Of a stretch of 54,483 nucleotides of DNA, positions 1 to 7,581 are shown piece by piece. Numbering within the stretch: position 1 is the first letter of the stretch; each line of letters starts with the position of its first letter. The DNA is from SIG299 sp964632165 (GTDB taxonomy: Bacteria > Bacillota > Clostridia > Lachnospirales > Lachnospiraceae), in NCBI GenBank assembly GCA_964632165.1, contig CAZWCZ010000009.1, forward strand, positions 1 through 54,483. The letters run 5' to 3'. A program made the translations under genes and the position numbers. The notes below the pieces were generated by a model. The model did not search any database. It saw nothing but the letters and a program-made list of their open reading frames with translations, and was not told where the DNA came from.

Positions 1-70
1 GCCAATAATAAGCAGGGACTGCGGACTGCATAACGACTACATTATTAAAACGGTCAATACGATTCAACAT
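1..70 (-). CDS. 5' end of an unidentified leftward gene (partial)
   Basis: An ATG at 70 on the minus strand opens a frame that stays open to the window edge, giving 23 residues that begin MLNRIDRFNNVVVMQSAVPA. An AGGAGG ribosome site lies about 7 bases upstream, and a consensus sigma-A promoter lies just beyond it. The start therefore looks real, but too little protein is visible to name a family. It neighbours degraded genes, so it may itself be a remnant. Confidence 0.5.
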   Translation of the reverse strand, partial: MLNRIDRFNNVVVMQSAVPAYYW

Positions 71-97
71 TGCCCTACCTCCTAAATAATTTTGTAT

Positions 98-126
98 AGT
101 ATACTCTTTTTGATTGTAGCTGTCAA
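98..126 (-). promoter_or_regulatory. sigma-A promoter for the leftward partial gene
   Basis: On the minus strand TTGACA (121-126) and TATACT (98-103) are separated by exactly 17 bases, and the ribosome site and ATG at 70 follow directly. This is a near-consensus vegetative promoter. Confidence 0.75.
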
Positions 127-129
127 GGA

Positions 130-171
130 ATTTAAGAGAAAACACTCCAAATTTAAGAGAAAATACTCCAA
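130..171. repeat. 21-bp tandem repeat, two copies
   Basis: Positions 130-150 and 151-171 are the same 21-base unit, rich in TTTAAGAGAAAA and ACTCCAA, differing at one base. It lies between the promoter of the leftward gene and the truncated ABC remnant, at the edge of a rearranged zone. Confidence 0.8.
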
Positions 172-713
172 ATTCATGCTGAAGCGCAGATGATTCGCCT
201 TTTCAAAGAAAATGTATGGGAGCTTGCAAAGGCACAGTGCGGAAAACACAAAATGCGTATTCTTGTTCAGATGTTCGGCTCTGTCGCAGGCATCACAGCA
301 CAGCTTGGCGTATTTATTTTCGGAGCGTATCTTGCACTATCCGGTAAAGGTGTTACCGCAGGTACGACGATGATATTTGTTCAGTTGATGAACTATGTCC
401 TCAGCCCCTCAGCGGCGGGGAAAAACAGCGCATTTCCATTGCCCGTAGCTTGTTGAAAAAATCGCAGGTGCTTCTCGTAGATGAAGCCACGGCAGCTCTT
501 GATGCTGAAACTGCATATCAAGTTTCAAGTGCTATCCTTGATCTGGATGGTGTTACAAGTATCGTTGTTACTCACGCTCTTGATGAAGCTCTGCTAAAAC
601 GATACGATGGCATTATCACTTTGAAGAACGGTTCCGTTGTTGAGACAGGTACATTCGATAAATTGATTGCAGAGAAAGGATATTTCTATTCGCTGTTTAC
701 GATTTCTCAATAA
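172..713 (+). pseudogene. ABC exporter with internal deletion (TM part joined to end of ATPase part)
   Basis: The first part (to about 405) reads as the end of a membrane domain of a type-1 ABC exporter: HAEAQMIRLFKENVWELAK, then hydrophobic segments ending QLMNYVL. The frame then breaks. From about 411 another frame reads LSGGEKQRISIARSLLKKSQ, a perfect ABC signature, then Walker B LLVDEATAALD, the switch-histidine region VVTHAL and a normal C-terminus ending at 713. The missing middle would hold Walker A and the Q-loop, so the product cannot be a working ATPase. There is no start codon with a ribosome site at the left end, and a stop lies at 154-156. The junction carries two CCTCAGC copies separated by one base. 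This is a deletion remnant of a transporter of the same broad class as the intact pair at 2002-5426. Confidence 0.8.
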
Positions 714-717
714 CGCT

Positions 718-840
718 TGTCCCCGGTGCAAGACCTCCACAGTATTTGGTCTGCCCTGCATCGGTGGTCAGAAACTACTTACCGCAGATGGGGCATAACC
801 TCGGCGCATGACCGACACACAAACCCTCAAACAAATCGGA
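718..840 (-). pseudogene. zinc-finger protein remnant with in-frame stop
   Basis: Read on the minus strand this gives SDLFEGLCVGHAPRLCPICG, then K, a stop (TAG at 775-777), then FLTTDAGQTKYCGGLAPG. The CxxC...C pattern with LTTD and KYC resembles the C-terminal Cys-rich finger of proteins carried on Firmicutes mobile elements (a DUF6076-type protein is my best guess). The stop sits where Tyr is expected after CGK, a one-base change. No start or end is recognisable. Family assignment is from memory of the motif and is uncertain. Confidence 0.5.
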
Positions 841-901
841 ACGGAAAAGTATTTTATGGAAAGCGAAAAAAATGATAAGAAAATTAAGAGAAAGTATCAA
901 T

Positions 902-988
902 ATGAGCCGAAAAGAGTTTTTGATTCATACCGGGATCCCGGTATGGACTTTGGAGGATTCGCAATCGTGCGGAAGAAACTGTCATTAA
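902..988 (+). pseudogene. possible remnant of a small helix-turn-helix protein
   Basis: The frame from ATG 902 reads MSRKEFLIHTGIPVWTLED and then quickly reaches a stop. The opening resembles N-termini of small XRE-like proteins of mobile elements (pattern MxRKEFxxxxGIPxRTLEDW), with the expected W and following helix lost. In another frame the next stretch reads NRAEETVIKEIMERSDRI, so a frameshift is possible. The match is short and could be chance. Confidence 0.2.
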
Positions 989-1034
989 GGAAATAATGGA
1001 GAGAAGTGATAGGATTGATAACAAATGGCAAGGA

Positions 1035-1601
1035 TTACTTCAGCACTGGTTCAATAACCGCTAAAAAGTAATCCGTGATTTCTTCCGGGGTTTCTTTCAT
1101 GTTCCTTGATATCCACCAATCCACCGTTTCTACATACGAGGAGGAAATATGGTTGACCAGATAATCTTCCGGTAAGGTATTGTTTTTCAGCAGTCCTTTC
1201 TCCGCATATTGTATCACAATCAGTTTTTTCAGATTGCTCTTGAAATAGCGCAGAAATATCTCGTTATTCTGTGATGACAGCAGTTCCAGAATGTTGCGGT
1301 CATTTTCCTGCAAATGCCGAAGCAGATGTAAAAACACGGAATCCGTTTTGCTGCCACAGGAATAGTGGTAATGTCCATGAGGAAGTCCCATAGCAGTATC
1401 TATAATATGACCAAACAATTCTTCACACAGATCTTTGAGCAGATAATCCTTTGTTTCAAAATGTGCGTAGAAAGTGGTTCTGCCAACATCGGCTGTGTCA
1501 ATAATATCCTGTACAGAAATCTGATTATAATTTTTCTGCGAAAGTAATGTGGTAAACGCTGTAAAAATAGCGTCCCTTGTTTTCTTTTGACGGCGATCCA
1601 T
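1035..1601 (-). CDS. TetR/AcrR family transcriptional regulator
   Basis: This 188-residue protein starts MDRRQKKTRDAIFTAFTTLL. Residues about 8-55 form the TetR DNA-binding domain, with the recognition region ISVQDIIDTADVGRTTFYAH followed by FETKDYLL, typical of the family. The C-terminal two-thirds is helical and looks like the ligand-binding/dimer domain of small TetR proteins (TetR_C_33-like by appearance). A GGGAGG ribosome site precedes the ATG. It is divergent from the ABC exporter operon at 2002, and the 400-base intergenic region holds inverted repeats, so it most likely represses that operon and itself. Ligand unknown. Confidence 0.9.
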   Translation of the reverse strand: MDRRQKKTRDAIFTAFTTLLSQKNYNQISVQDIIDTADVGRTTFYAHFETKDYLLKDLCEELFGHIIDTAMGLPHGHYHYSCGSKTDSVFLHLLRHLQENDRNILELLSSQNNEIFLRYFKSNLKKLIVIQYAEKGLLKNNTLPEDYLVNHISSSYVETVDWWISRNMKETPEEITDYFLAVIEPVLK

Positions 1602-1635
1602 TGCTGCCTCCCGAATAATTTTTCAAAAATGTTCC

Positions 1636-1735
1636 GTAACGAACAAGACAAAAGAAATGGTTCTTGTCTTTCCTCTTAAAATCAGTATACTATATCTTGT
1701 ATCGAACAAGTAGTTCTGTATCGGATATAGTATAC
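1636..1735. promoter_or_regulatory. palindrome-rich operator/promoter region of the TetR gene
   Basis: Three symmetric elements are visible: AAGACAA (1645-1651) with TTGTCTT (1664-1670), a perfect 12-base inverted repeat GTATACTATATC (1685-1696) with its complement at 1724-1735, and the motif GTAWCGAACAAG repeated at 1636-1647 and 1699-1710. TATACT/TATAGT hexamers within the arms could serve as -10 elements in both directions. This is the expected place for TetR operators. Which element is bound is inference. Confidence 0.55.
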
Positions 1736-1825
1736 CACAATATAAGATATTGTGTCAATTGAGAGAGGTGTAATTTATGTTCAAAAAGTGTATAGGTGTC
1801 TGATAGCATGTTACCTGCGTTGTTA

Positions 1826-1880
1826 TTGACATTTTGAAAAAAATAATGTACAATACATCATTGTGTTAGAGCTGACTAAC
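1826..1880 (+). promoter_or_regulatory. promoter of the ABC exporter operon with GTTAG-N6-CTAAC operator
   Basis: TTGACA (1826-1831) and TACAAT (1849-1854) are 17 bases apart. Eleven bases past the -10 lies the palindrome GTTAG-N6-CTAAC (1865-1880), at or just after the expected transcription start, a typical repressor position. The same promoter/palindrome arrangement stands before the HMA gene at 7650. A metal-sensing DtxR/MntR-type repressor would fit the spacing and symmetry, but that is inference. Confidence 0.7.
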
Positions 1881-1907
1881 TATTGTATGGAAGTGTTGTG
1901 AAATAGT

Positions 1908-1932
1908 AGCAGTGGCATTACATGCCACTGCT
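1908..1932 (+). other. 10-bp perfect hairpin in the exporter leader
   Basis: AGCAGTGGCA, a 5-base loop and TGCCACTGCT form a perfect stem in the untranslated leader of the exporter mRNA. No T-run follows on the plus strand, so it is not an ordinary terminator in the operon's direction. It may stabilise the 5' end or mark a regulatory leader. Confidence 0.5.
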
Positions 1933-1946
1933 ATAAAAAAGCCGCC

Positions 1947-1966
1947 TGGTTAGAAAAGACTAACCA
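1947..1966 (+). promoter_or_regulatory. second GTTAG-N6-CTAAC palindrome upstream of the exporter
   Basis: TGGTTAG, six bases, CTAACCA form a 7-base-arm palindrome between the promoter and the ATG at 2002. Its core matches the one at 1865-1880 exactly in spacing and half-sites. Two operators would allow cooperative repression. Confidence 0.6.
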
Positions 1967-2001
1967 AAAGCAAATCAATAATAATAGTAGGAGAATAACA
2001 A

Positions 2002-3741
2002 ATGATAGATAAAAATCTGCTTCGTTTGCTTGGAGGAAACAAGAAATACATTTTTTGCACGGTTATGCTGATGGTGATAGGATTGTTTGCCAATGTTGCT
2101 GTTACAGCGTCGATCTGTTGGGCAATTGATCGTGCCATTCACTATAATGAATTCGGAAGTGGTGCCGTGATATTCCTGTGGCCCGTTGTATGTGCCGTGA
2201 TTGGTGTTACTGTTCGCTATGTCTGCTCTCGTTTGGCAGGTGAGTTGAAAGACATCCTGGGCAGAAAAGTAAAAAAAGACCTGCGTTGTCGGGTTTATAA
2301 CAAGATTGTCAAACTGGGTGTCCGCTCTGCCGACGGTATGAGCATGGCAGGTCTGACTCAGGTGGCAATGGAGGGTGTGGAACAGCTGGACCTCTATTAT
2401 AGTTCCTACATTCCACAGTTCTTTTATGCCATGATTGCCCCGTTTATTCTGTTCGGCATTACGGTGTGGATCCAGTGGCGGGTAGCGGTGGTTCTGCTTT
2501 GCTGCGTGCCGCTGATCCCGGTGTCCATCATTGCCGTATCGAAATACGCAAAGAGGATTTTTGCAAAATATTGGGGAAAGTATACGTCTATGGGCGACAG
2601 CTTTCTCGATAGTGTGCAGGGGTTAAAAGAACTGAAAATATTCAAGGCCGATGAAGTAAGGCATCGGAAAATGAACGATACTAGTGAGGAATTTCGGAAA
2701 ATCACCATGAAAGTTCTTGTTATGCAGCTTGCCAGTACGACCATTATGGATTTGGTGGCCTACGGCGGTGCAGGGTTTGGCATAGCCATGGCAATATTTT
2801 CGGTTACCAATTATTGTCTGAAGCCGATCTGGGCACTTTTTTTGATCCTTGTGGCGGTGGAATTCTTTTTGCCGCTGCGTGCTTTTGGTTCTGCGTTTCA
2901 CATTGCAATGAATGGCGCAAGCGCAGGTGGGAAAATACTCTCGCTTCTTGAACAACCCGATCCGGTTTGGGGAGAAGAAACGGTAGCCGATACAGAAATC
3001 AGACTCCGGAATGTGACCTTTTCCTATGACGGACGGAGGGACGTTCTGAAACAGATATCCATGACTTTTCCGAAAACCGGGATGACAGCCATCGTGGGCG
3101 AATCCGGGTGTGGCAAATCTACGATAGTGAATCTGCTGCTTGGTGGTTTAAGACCGAAAGAGGGGGTTGTGACCATAGGTGGGAAAAAGCTGGAAAGTCT
3201 TTCTCGAGAGAGTTATTATTCGAATCTTGCCGCTGTCAGTTATAACACCTATCTTTTTAACGAAACCGTGCGGGAAAACTTTCTGCTTGCAAATGGATCG
3301 GCAGGCGATGAAGAAATTTATATGGCTTTGGAAAAGGTAAATCTTGCGGCTTTTATCCGGGAAAACGGTGGACTTGATAAAGTCATCACCGAGGATGCCG
3401 CCAATATTTCCGGAGGCCAGAAGCAACGCCTTGCACTCGCGGTAAATTTAGTTGCCGATAAGAACATTTATATTTTCGATGAGGCTACCAGCAACATCGA
3501 TATCGAAAGTGAAGCCATCATCATGGAGAACGTGAAAGAACTTTCGAGAGAAAAAGCGGTTATCGTCATTTCCCATCGGCTGGCCAATGTCACTCATGCC
3601 GATCTGATTTACTATATGGAAGCGGGTGAACGGAAAGAGACCGGAACACACAATGAACTGATGCAAAAGAACGGCGGTTACGCTAAACTTTATATCACAC
3701 AAAAACGACTGGAAGAAGGCTATGGGGAGGTAAACGCATGA
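2002..3741 (+). CDS. ABC transporter ATP-binding/permease, first half of a heterodimeric exporter
   Basis: This 579-residue type-1 ABC exporter has about six membrane segments in residues 20-310 and a C-terminal ATPase domain. Walker A is GESGCGKST (about residue 366), the signature is ISGGQKQRL (about 468), Walker B is IYIFDEATSNID and the switch histidine is in SHRLANV. The Q-loop position reads VSYNTYLF, where family members normally have a glutamine (VPQNTYLF-like), so one ATP site may be degenerate, as in many heterodimeric exporters. A GGAG site precedes ATG 2002. Its stop overlaps the next gene's start (ATGA), indicating translational coupling. Substrate unknown. The overall layout resembles CydDC/YbtPQ-like pairs, and the palindromes upstream hint at a metal or siderophore link, which is inference. 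Confidence 0.9.
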   Translation: MIDKNLLRLLGGNKKYIFCTVMLMVIGLFANVAVTASICWAIDRAIHYNEFGSGAVIFLWPVVCAVIGVTVRYVCSRLAGELKDILGRKVKKDLRCRVYNKIVKLGVRSADGMSMAGLTQVAMEGVEQLDLYYSSYIPQFFYAMIAPFILFGITVWIQWRVAVVLLCCVPLIPVSIIAVSKYAKRIFAKYWGKYTSMGDSFLDSVQGLKELKIFKADEVRHRKMNDTSEEFRKITMKVLVMQLASTTIMDLVAYGGAGFGIAMAIFSVTNYCLKPIWALFLILVAVEFFLPLRAFGSAFHIAMNGASAGGKILSLLEQPDPVWGEETVADTEIRLRNVTFSYDGRRDVLKQISMTFPKTGMTAIVGESGCGKSTIVNLLLGGLRPKEGVVTIGGKKLESLSRESYYSNLAAVSYNTYLFNETVRENFLLANGSAGDEEIYMALEKVNLAAFIRENGGLDKVITEDAANISGGQKQRLALAVNLVADKNIYIFDEATSNIDIESEAIIMENVKELSREKAVIVISHRLANVTHADLIYYMEAGERKETGTHNELMQKNGGYAKLYITQKRLEEGYGEVNA

Positions 3742-5426
3742 AAAAGAAAAATAACCTTCGCAGAAGCGGTGCAAAAATCATGGCAAATCTGATTCTGCTG
3801 CTGGGCAGTCTTGCTTATATTATGGTACTGGCCGTTATCAACGGATCGCTAGGATTTTTATGTGCCATGGGTGTAACACTGATGGGCGCCGTGGGCGTTG
3901 CCAAAGCGCTGGGAGAAAGTATTCCCCTTTCTTATGGAATGATTATCGGACTTTCTGTCGGCTGCGGTGTACTTCGTGGTCTGCTTCGCTATTTTGAGCA
4001 ATACAGCAATCACTATATCGCGTTCCGGCTGTTGGCCGTTCTGCGGGACAAGATTTTCCGTGCTCTGCGAGCCCTTTGCCCTGCAAAATTAGAGAGCAAA
4101 CAGAAAGGTGCCATTATTGCCATGATCACTTCTGATATTGAAACATTGGAGGTTTTCTATGCCCACACAATTTCCCCAATCTGCATTGCGGTAATTGTAT
4201 CCACCATTGTAGTGGTGTTTGTGGGTGTGGTGTCCGGCTGGTATCTGGCTTTGATTGCTCTTGCAGGCTATCTTGCGGTGGGCATTTTCGTTCCGCTGAC
4301 TGCCTCTGCCGGATTAAAAGAATCCGGGGTTCGCTATCGTGCAGAATTTTCCGGTTTCAATGCCTATTTTCTCGACAGCATTAAGGGAATTAAAGATATA
4401 GTTTTGAATAATGCAGGCAAGGCACGTGAAAAAGAGGTCAACAGACGTTCTGACATCCTGCTGCAGGAAACAAAGAAAATGAAGCACAACACCACCAAGG
4501 CGGCTGCGGCAACGGAACTTTGCGTATCTCTGTTCATTTTGACAACCCTTGCGGTTGGAATCGCACTGATGGTAAATGATATGCTGACCGTCGGACGAAT
4601 GATCATCGGTGTGGTTGCCGTATTTGGCTCTTTTGGACCGGTGATTGCTGTTTCTGCTCTGCCCGGGAATCTGACCCAGACGTTTGCCAGCGGTGACCGT
4701 GTCTTGAATTTACTTAACGAAGAACCGGCGGTAAAGCCGGTAGAGAATGGAGAAAAATTTGCATATGATAATTTGCAGGTCCGAAATCTTTCCTTCTCTT
4801 ATGATAGGCAGACACAGGTACTCTCTGATATTTGTATGCATGCTGAAAAAGGTGAAATCATTGGAATTGTCGGAGAAAGCGGGTGCGGGAAATCAACCTT
4901 TCTTAAATTGCTGCTTCGCTTTTGGCAAAAAAGTCACGGCAAAATTGCCTATAACGGAATCGACATCGACAACATCAATACTGACAGTTTGCTGGAGAAT
5001 GTGACCATGGTCAGTCAGGCGACCTATCTTTTCGATGAAACCATTGAAGAAAATCTTCGCATTGCCAAGCCGGATGCTACTCGGGAAGAACTGGAAAGTG
5101 CCTGCAAAATGGCTTCCATCCATGATTTTATCATGACTTTACCTGACGGATATAAAAGCGGTGTAGGAGCTTTGGGGGATAACCTTTCTGCAGGAGAAAA
5201 ACAGCGGTTGGGTCTGGCACGGGCGTTTTTACGCGGCAGCGAGCTGATTCTGCTTGACGAGCCTACCAGCAATGTAGACAGTATCAACGAAGGGATTATT
5301 TTGAAAGCCCTAAAAGATCAGAAGAAGAAAAAGAGTATTATTCTTGTATCCCACCGGGAGTCCACCATGGCGATTGCCGATCGTATTTATCGTGTAGAGG
5401 GAGGAAAGATGTATGAACAAAGTTGA
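3738..5426 (+). CDS. ABC transporter ATP-binding/permease, second half of a heterodimeric exporter
   Basis: The 562-residue partner of the preceding gene overlaps it by four bases. Membrane segments fill residues 15-300. The ATPase domain has Walker A GESGCGKST (about residue 379), an intact Q-loop (MVSQATYLF), Walker B LILLDEPTSNVD and SHRES for the switch histidine. The signature is LSAGEKQR rather than LSGGQ, a mild deviation. In the heterodimer this half supplies the intact Q-loop while the first half supplies the canonical signature, so one composite site should be active. The C-terminus overlaps the next gene by 14 bases. The four genes 2002-6172 form a tight operon. Confidence 0.9.
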   Translation: MKKKNNLRRSGAKIMANLILLLGSLAYIMVLAVINGSLGFLCAMGVTLMGAVGVAKALGESIPLSYGMIIGLSVGCGVLRGLLRYFEQYSNHYIAFRLLAVLRDKIFRALRALCPAKLESKQKGAIIAMITSDIETLEVFYAHTISPICIAVIVSTIVVVFVGVVSGWYLALIALAGYLAVGIFVPLTASAGLKESGVRYRAEFSGFNAYFLDSIKGIKDIVLNNAGKAREKEVNRRSDILLQETKKMKHNTTKAAAATELCVSLFILTTLAVGIALMVNDMLTVGRMIIGVVAVFGSFGPVIAVSALPGNLTQTFASGDRVLNLLNEEPAVKPVENGEKFAYDNLQVRNLSFSYDRQTQVLSDICMHAEKGEIIGIVGESGCGKSTFLKLLLRFWQKSHGKIAYNGIDIDNINTDSLLENVTMVSQATYLFDETIEENLRIAKPDATREELESACKMASIHDFIMTLPDGYKSGVGALGDNLSAGEKQRLGLARAFLRGSELILLDEPTSNVDSINEGIILKALKDQKKKKSIILVSHRESTMAIADRIYRVEGGKMYEQS

Positions 5427-5760
5427 GAGCAAACGCCAACGGGAAAAAGAAACCGTTGCGCTGATGATCCGCCTTTACTGCAGGAAAAAACATGGGGAAA
5501 AGAAAAATCTTTGTCCTGACTGCGAAGCACTTTCCGTCTATGCCATGCAGCGAAGCGACAAATGCCCGTTTATGGAGACAAAAACATTTTGTTCCAACTG
5601 TCGTGTACACTGCTACAAGCCGGAAATGCGGGAGAGAATCCGGGAGGTCATGCGCTTTTCCGGACCGAGGATGCTGCTTCATTCCCCGTGGATGGCGATC
5701 CGACATGTAATAGAAAGCAAAAAAGAAGCAAAACAAATGGAGAAAAGAGATGAACATTAA
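5413..5760 (+). CDS. YgbA_NO (nitrous oxide-stimulated promoter) family Cys-rich protein
   Basis: This 115-residue soluble protein has Cys pairs in the order LCPDCEAL, KCPF and FCSNCRVHCYKP, then EVMRFSGPRML. This spacing and the C-terminal VMR-SGPR motif match the family annotated as nitrous oxide-stimulated promoter proteins (Pfam YgbA_NO). The six cysteines probably bind metal, possibly iron or zinc. The molecular role is not established. It overlaps both neighbours (14 bases upstream, 11 downstream) and is clearly cotranscribed with the exporter. The pairing with a DUF454 protein next door recurs in Firmicutes as far as I recall. Confidence 0.8.
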   Translation: MNKVESKRQREKETVALMIRLYCRKKHGEKKNLCPDCEALSVYAMQRSDKCPFMETKTFCSNCRVHCYKPEMRERIREVMRFSGPRMLLHSPWMAIRHVIESKKEAKQMEKRDEH

Positions 5761-6172
5761 AAAGATTTTTTGGCTTGCCATGGGATTTATCGGATTGGGA
5801 CTGGGAGCATTGGGAGCGGTTCTTCCGCTGCTTCCTGCCTTTCCGTTCTTGCTGCTGGCAGCGTTTAGCTTTGGAAAAAGTTCGGAGAGACTGCATACCT
5901 GGTTTATCGGGACAAAGCTTTATAAAAACAATTTGGAATCCTATGTAAGAGGGCAGGGAATGACACGGAACACTAAGATCAAAGTGATGATCACCGTTAC
6001 ACTCCTTATGGCGTTTGGCTTTTTCATGATGATCCGCAAAGACTTATATATTCCATGTGCCATTCTGGGATGCGTCTGGGTATTTCATATCGTGTATTTC
6101 CTGCTTGGCGTAAAAACATACAGACCGGAGTTGATTTATGAAGAGGAAGAACGGAAAGGGCAGATGAAATGA
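5750..6172 (+). CDS. DUF454 (YbaN-like) inner membrane protein
   Basis: This 140-residue membrane protein opens with a hydrophobic stretch, GFIGLGLGALGAVLPLLPAF, followed by PFLLLAAFSFGKSSERLHTW. The Gly-rich helix, the LP-LP-FPF motif and the SSERLHTWF segment are hallmarks of the DUF454/YbaN family. Two further membrane segments lie at about 75-95 and 100-120. The tail is charged. Function is unknown in the family. It is the last gene of the exporter operon, with the tRNA terminator hairpin about 60 bases downstream. Confidence 0.85.
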   Translation: MNIKKIFWLAMGFIGLGLGALGAVLPLLPAFPFLLLAAFSFGKSSERLHTWFIGTKLYKNNLESYVRGQGMTRNTKIKVMITVTLLMAFGFFMMIRKDLYIPCAILGCVWVFHIVYFLLGVKTYRPELIYEEEERKGQMK

Positions 6173-6224
6173 CCTTTTCTGTGAGATATCAGAACGGAGC
6201 CGGAAATCAAACGAGGATATACCG

Positions 6225-6268
6225 GAAAAAATAAAAGACCTTAATCTGCTTCAACAGATCAAGGTCTT
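6225..6268 (-). terminator. intrinsic terminator of tRNA-Leu
   Basis: On the minus strand a 14-base stem (6255-6268 with 6235-6248, one mismatch) and 6-base loop are followed by TTTATTTTTT. It starts five bases after the tRNA 3' end. On the plus strand the hairpin lacks a good T-run, but it may still help end the convergent exporter operon. Confidence 0.85.
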
Positions 6269-6272
6269 CTCA

Positions 6273-6355
6273 TGCGGAAAAAGGGACTTGAACCCTCACG
6301 GTCGTAGACCACATGATCCTTAGTCATGCCTGTCTGCCAATTCCAGCATTTCCGC
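6273..6355 (-). tRNA. tRNA-Leu (anticodon AAG)
   Basis: Read on the minus strand, the 7-base acceptor arms (GCGGAAA and TTTCCGC), the D arm with AATTGGCAGA, a 5-bp anticodon stem CATGA/TCATG around loop CTAAGGA (anticodon AAG), a class-II variable arm (TGGTC/GACC) and a T arm with TTCAAGT are all present. The long variable arm and anticodon specify leucine, codon CUU. The 3' CCA is not encoded; the discriminator A is at 6273. A promoter and a terminator flank it as a single-gene unit. Confidence 0.95.
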
Positions 6356-6383
6356 ATTTCAGCTGTTCGCTGAGTACTTTGGT

Positions 6384-6412
6384 ATTATACAACAGAAAAA
6401 TCGGTTTGTAAA
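6384..6412 (-). promoter_or_regulatory. promoter of tRNA-Leu
   Basis: TTTACA (6407-6412) and TATAAT (6384-6389) are 17 bases apart on the minus strand, with the tRNA starting 28 bases after the -10. Confidence 0.8.
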
Positions 6413-6440
6413 GACCTAAATTTAGTTTTTTTAAGCTTTT

Positions 6441-6965
6441 TTAGAAAAGATGCAGAAGAGATCCGGCATGGTACAGGATCGGAAGCTCTCTGCCTGCCAC
6501 AAGGTTTCCAAGCTTTGTGGCAGATCGGAGCCTGTATTCCCGGACGGCATCGGCATAGGATAATTTTAAAGTGGACAGATGGAACGTGTCCTGTTCTTCA
6601 CGTGTCAGATTTTTTTCTCCGAAAGAGCATACTTTACATAAAAAATAGTGATTGATGTTGTGACGGTGGATGAGATTATAGTAATCACTTACTACGCCAA
6701 GCTTGCAGATGATTTCTGCATCAATCCCCAATTCTTCTTTTAGTTCTCTTTTGATCGCAGTGTCCAAATCCTCTCCGGTTTCTACACCGCCTCCTGAAGT
6801 TTCGATTATGGTAGCTTTACCAAAAATGTCATCGCGTTCCGCGCGGACAAAATAGAATTGTTTGTCTTCGTCATAAACGATGGCTCTTGCAATCGTACGG
6901 TCATGATCCGTATACTCATACGGCCATTGGGTATCGTTAAGTTCCAAGTATAATTCTGAGTTCAT
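6441..6965 (-). CDS. NUDIX hydrolase
   Basis: This 174-residue protein carries a full NUDIX box at about residues 60-82: GVETGED, then RELKEELGI, which binds Mg2+ and cleaves nucleoside-diphosphate-X substrates. I start at ATG 6965 (MNSELYLELN), which has AGAGAGG ten bases upstream. An in-frame ATG at 7001 would add 12 residues with no clear ribosome site. The C-terminal part (YADAVREYRLRSATKLGN) is not diagnostic. Substrate cannot be predicted. It follows the EamA gene on the same strand by 91 bases and may be cotranscribed with it. Confidence 0.9.
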   Translation of the reverse strand: MNSELYLELNDTQWPYEYTDHDRTIARAIVYDEDKQFYFVRAERDDIFGKATIIETSGGGVETGEDLDTAIKRELKEELGIDAEIICKLGVVSDYYNLIHRHNINHYFLCKVCSFGEKNLTREEQDTFHLSTLKLSYADAVREYRLRSATKLGNLVAGRELPILYHAGSLLHLF

Positions 6966-7056
6966 ATGGAGGTATCCTCTCTGTTTTTTTATAGAGATCA
7001 ATCGAGCTGTTTTTGGACGACAAGGCAGTCGGAACAGCGGAGCGGTACTGTACGGA

Positions 7057-7470
7057 CTACAGTACCATGATCAATGTGCCTGCCGCGATCAGAATACAGC
7101 CGAGAAATGATTTTGGAGTGAATTTTTCGTGCAAAAAGACAAATGCGAGAATGAGCGTAATGACAACACTCAGCTTGTCGATGGGAACCACTTTGGATGC
7201 TTCGCCAATCTGTAGGGCACGATAGTAACAAAGCCAGGATGCGCCCGTGGCAAGACCGGACAGGATCAGAAAAATCCAGCTTTTTTTGCTGATTTCTAAA
7301 AGTCCGCTCTGGGTATTGGTCAGAAATACCATTCCCCATGCCATGACAACAACAACGACAGTACGGATGGCGGTTGCCAGATTGGAATTGACACCATCAA
7401 TGCCGATTTTAGCAAGAATGGAAGTTAGGGCAGCAAACACAGCGGAAAGTAAGGCAAAGATCAACCACAT
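7057..7470 (-). CDS. single-domain EamA/DMT family transporter
   Basis: This 137-residue, very hydrophobic protein has about five membrane helices, starting MWLIFALLSAVFAALTSILAK. Motifs include AIRTVVVVVMAWGM, SGLATGASWLCYYRAL and a C-terminal LHEKFTPKSFLGCILIAAG, characteristic of one EamA repeat. Most DMT transporters have two such repeats (about 300 residues). This is a one-repeat form that would have to dimerise, and such forms are common in Clostridia. GGAGG lies just before the ATG and a promoter sits at 7503-7531. Substrate unknown. Confidence 0.9.
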   Translation of the reverse strand: MWLIFALLSAVFAALTSILAKIGIDGVNSNLATAIRTVVVVVMAWGMVFLTNTQSGLLEISKKSWIFLILSGLATGASWLCYYRALQIGEASKVVPIDKLSVVITLILAFVFLHEKFTPKSFLGCILIAAGTLIMVL

Positions 7471-7502
7471 AAAAAATCCTCCTTTTTATTTGAACTGAAT
7501 AC

Positions 7503-7531
7503 AGTATACTGCTGTTGAGAATGCAATGCAA
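7503..7531 (-). promoter_or_regulatory. promoter of the EamA-NUDIX unit
   Basis: TTGCAT (7526-7531) and TATACT (7503-7508) are 17 bases apart on the minus strand, 33 bases from the EamA ATG. It is divergent from the HMA operon promoter at 7582. Confidence 0.7.
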
Positions 7532-7581
7532 GGGGAATGTCTCCGCTATTGAGGTTTTTTGACAGCCGGGGAGAAAATCGA

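Noticed and set aside
808..996. 62-codon plus-strand open frame
   Set aside because: It overlaps the zinc-finger remnant on the other strand, has no ribosome site and no known motif.
1777..1803. 8-codon open frame MFKKCIGV with a GAGAGAGGTG ribosome-like site
   Set aside because: It could be a leader peptide or the cut start of a lost gene, but length is too small to support and no attenuator pairs with it.
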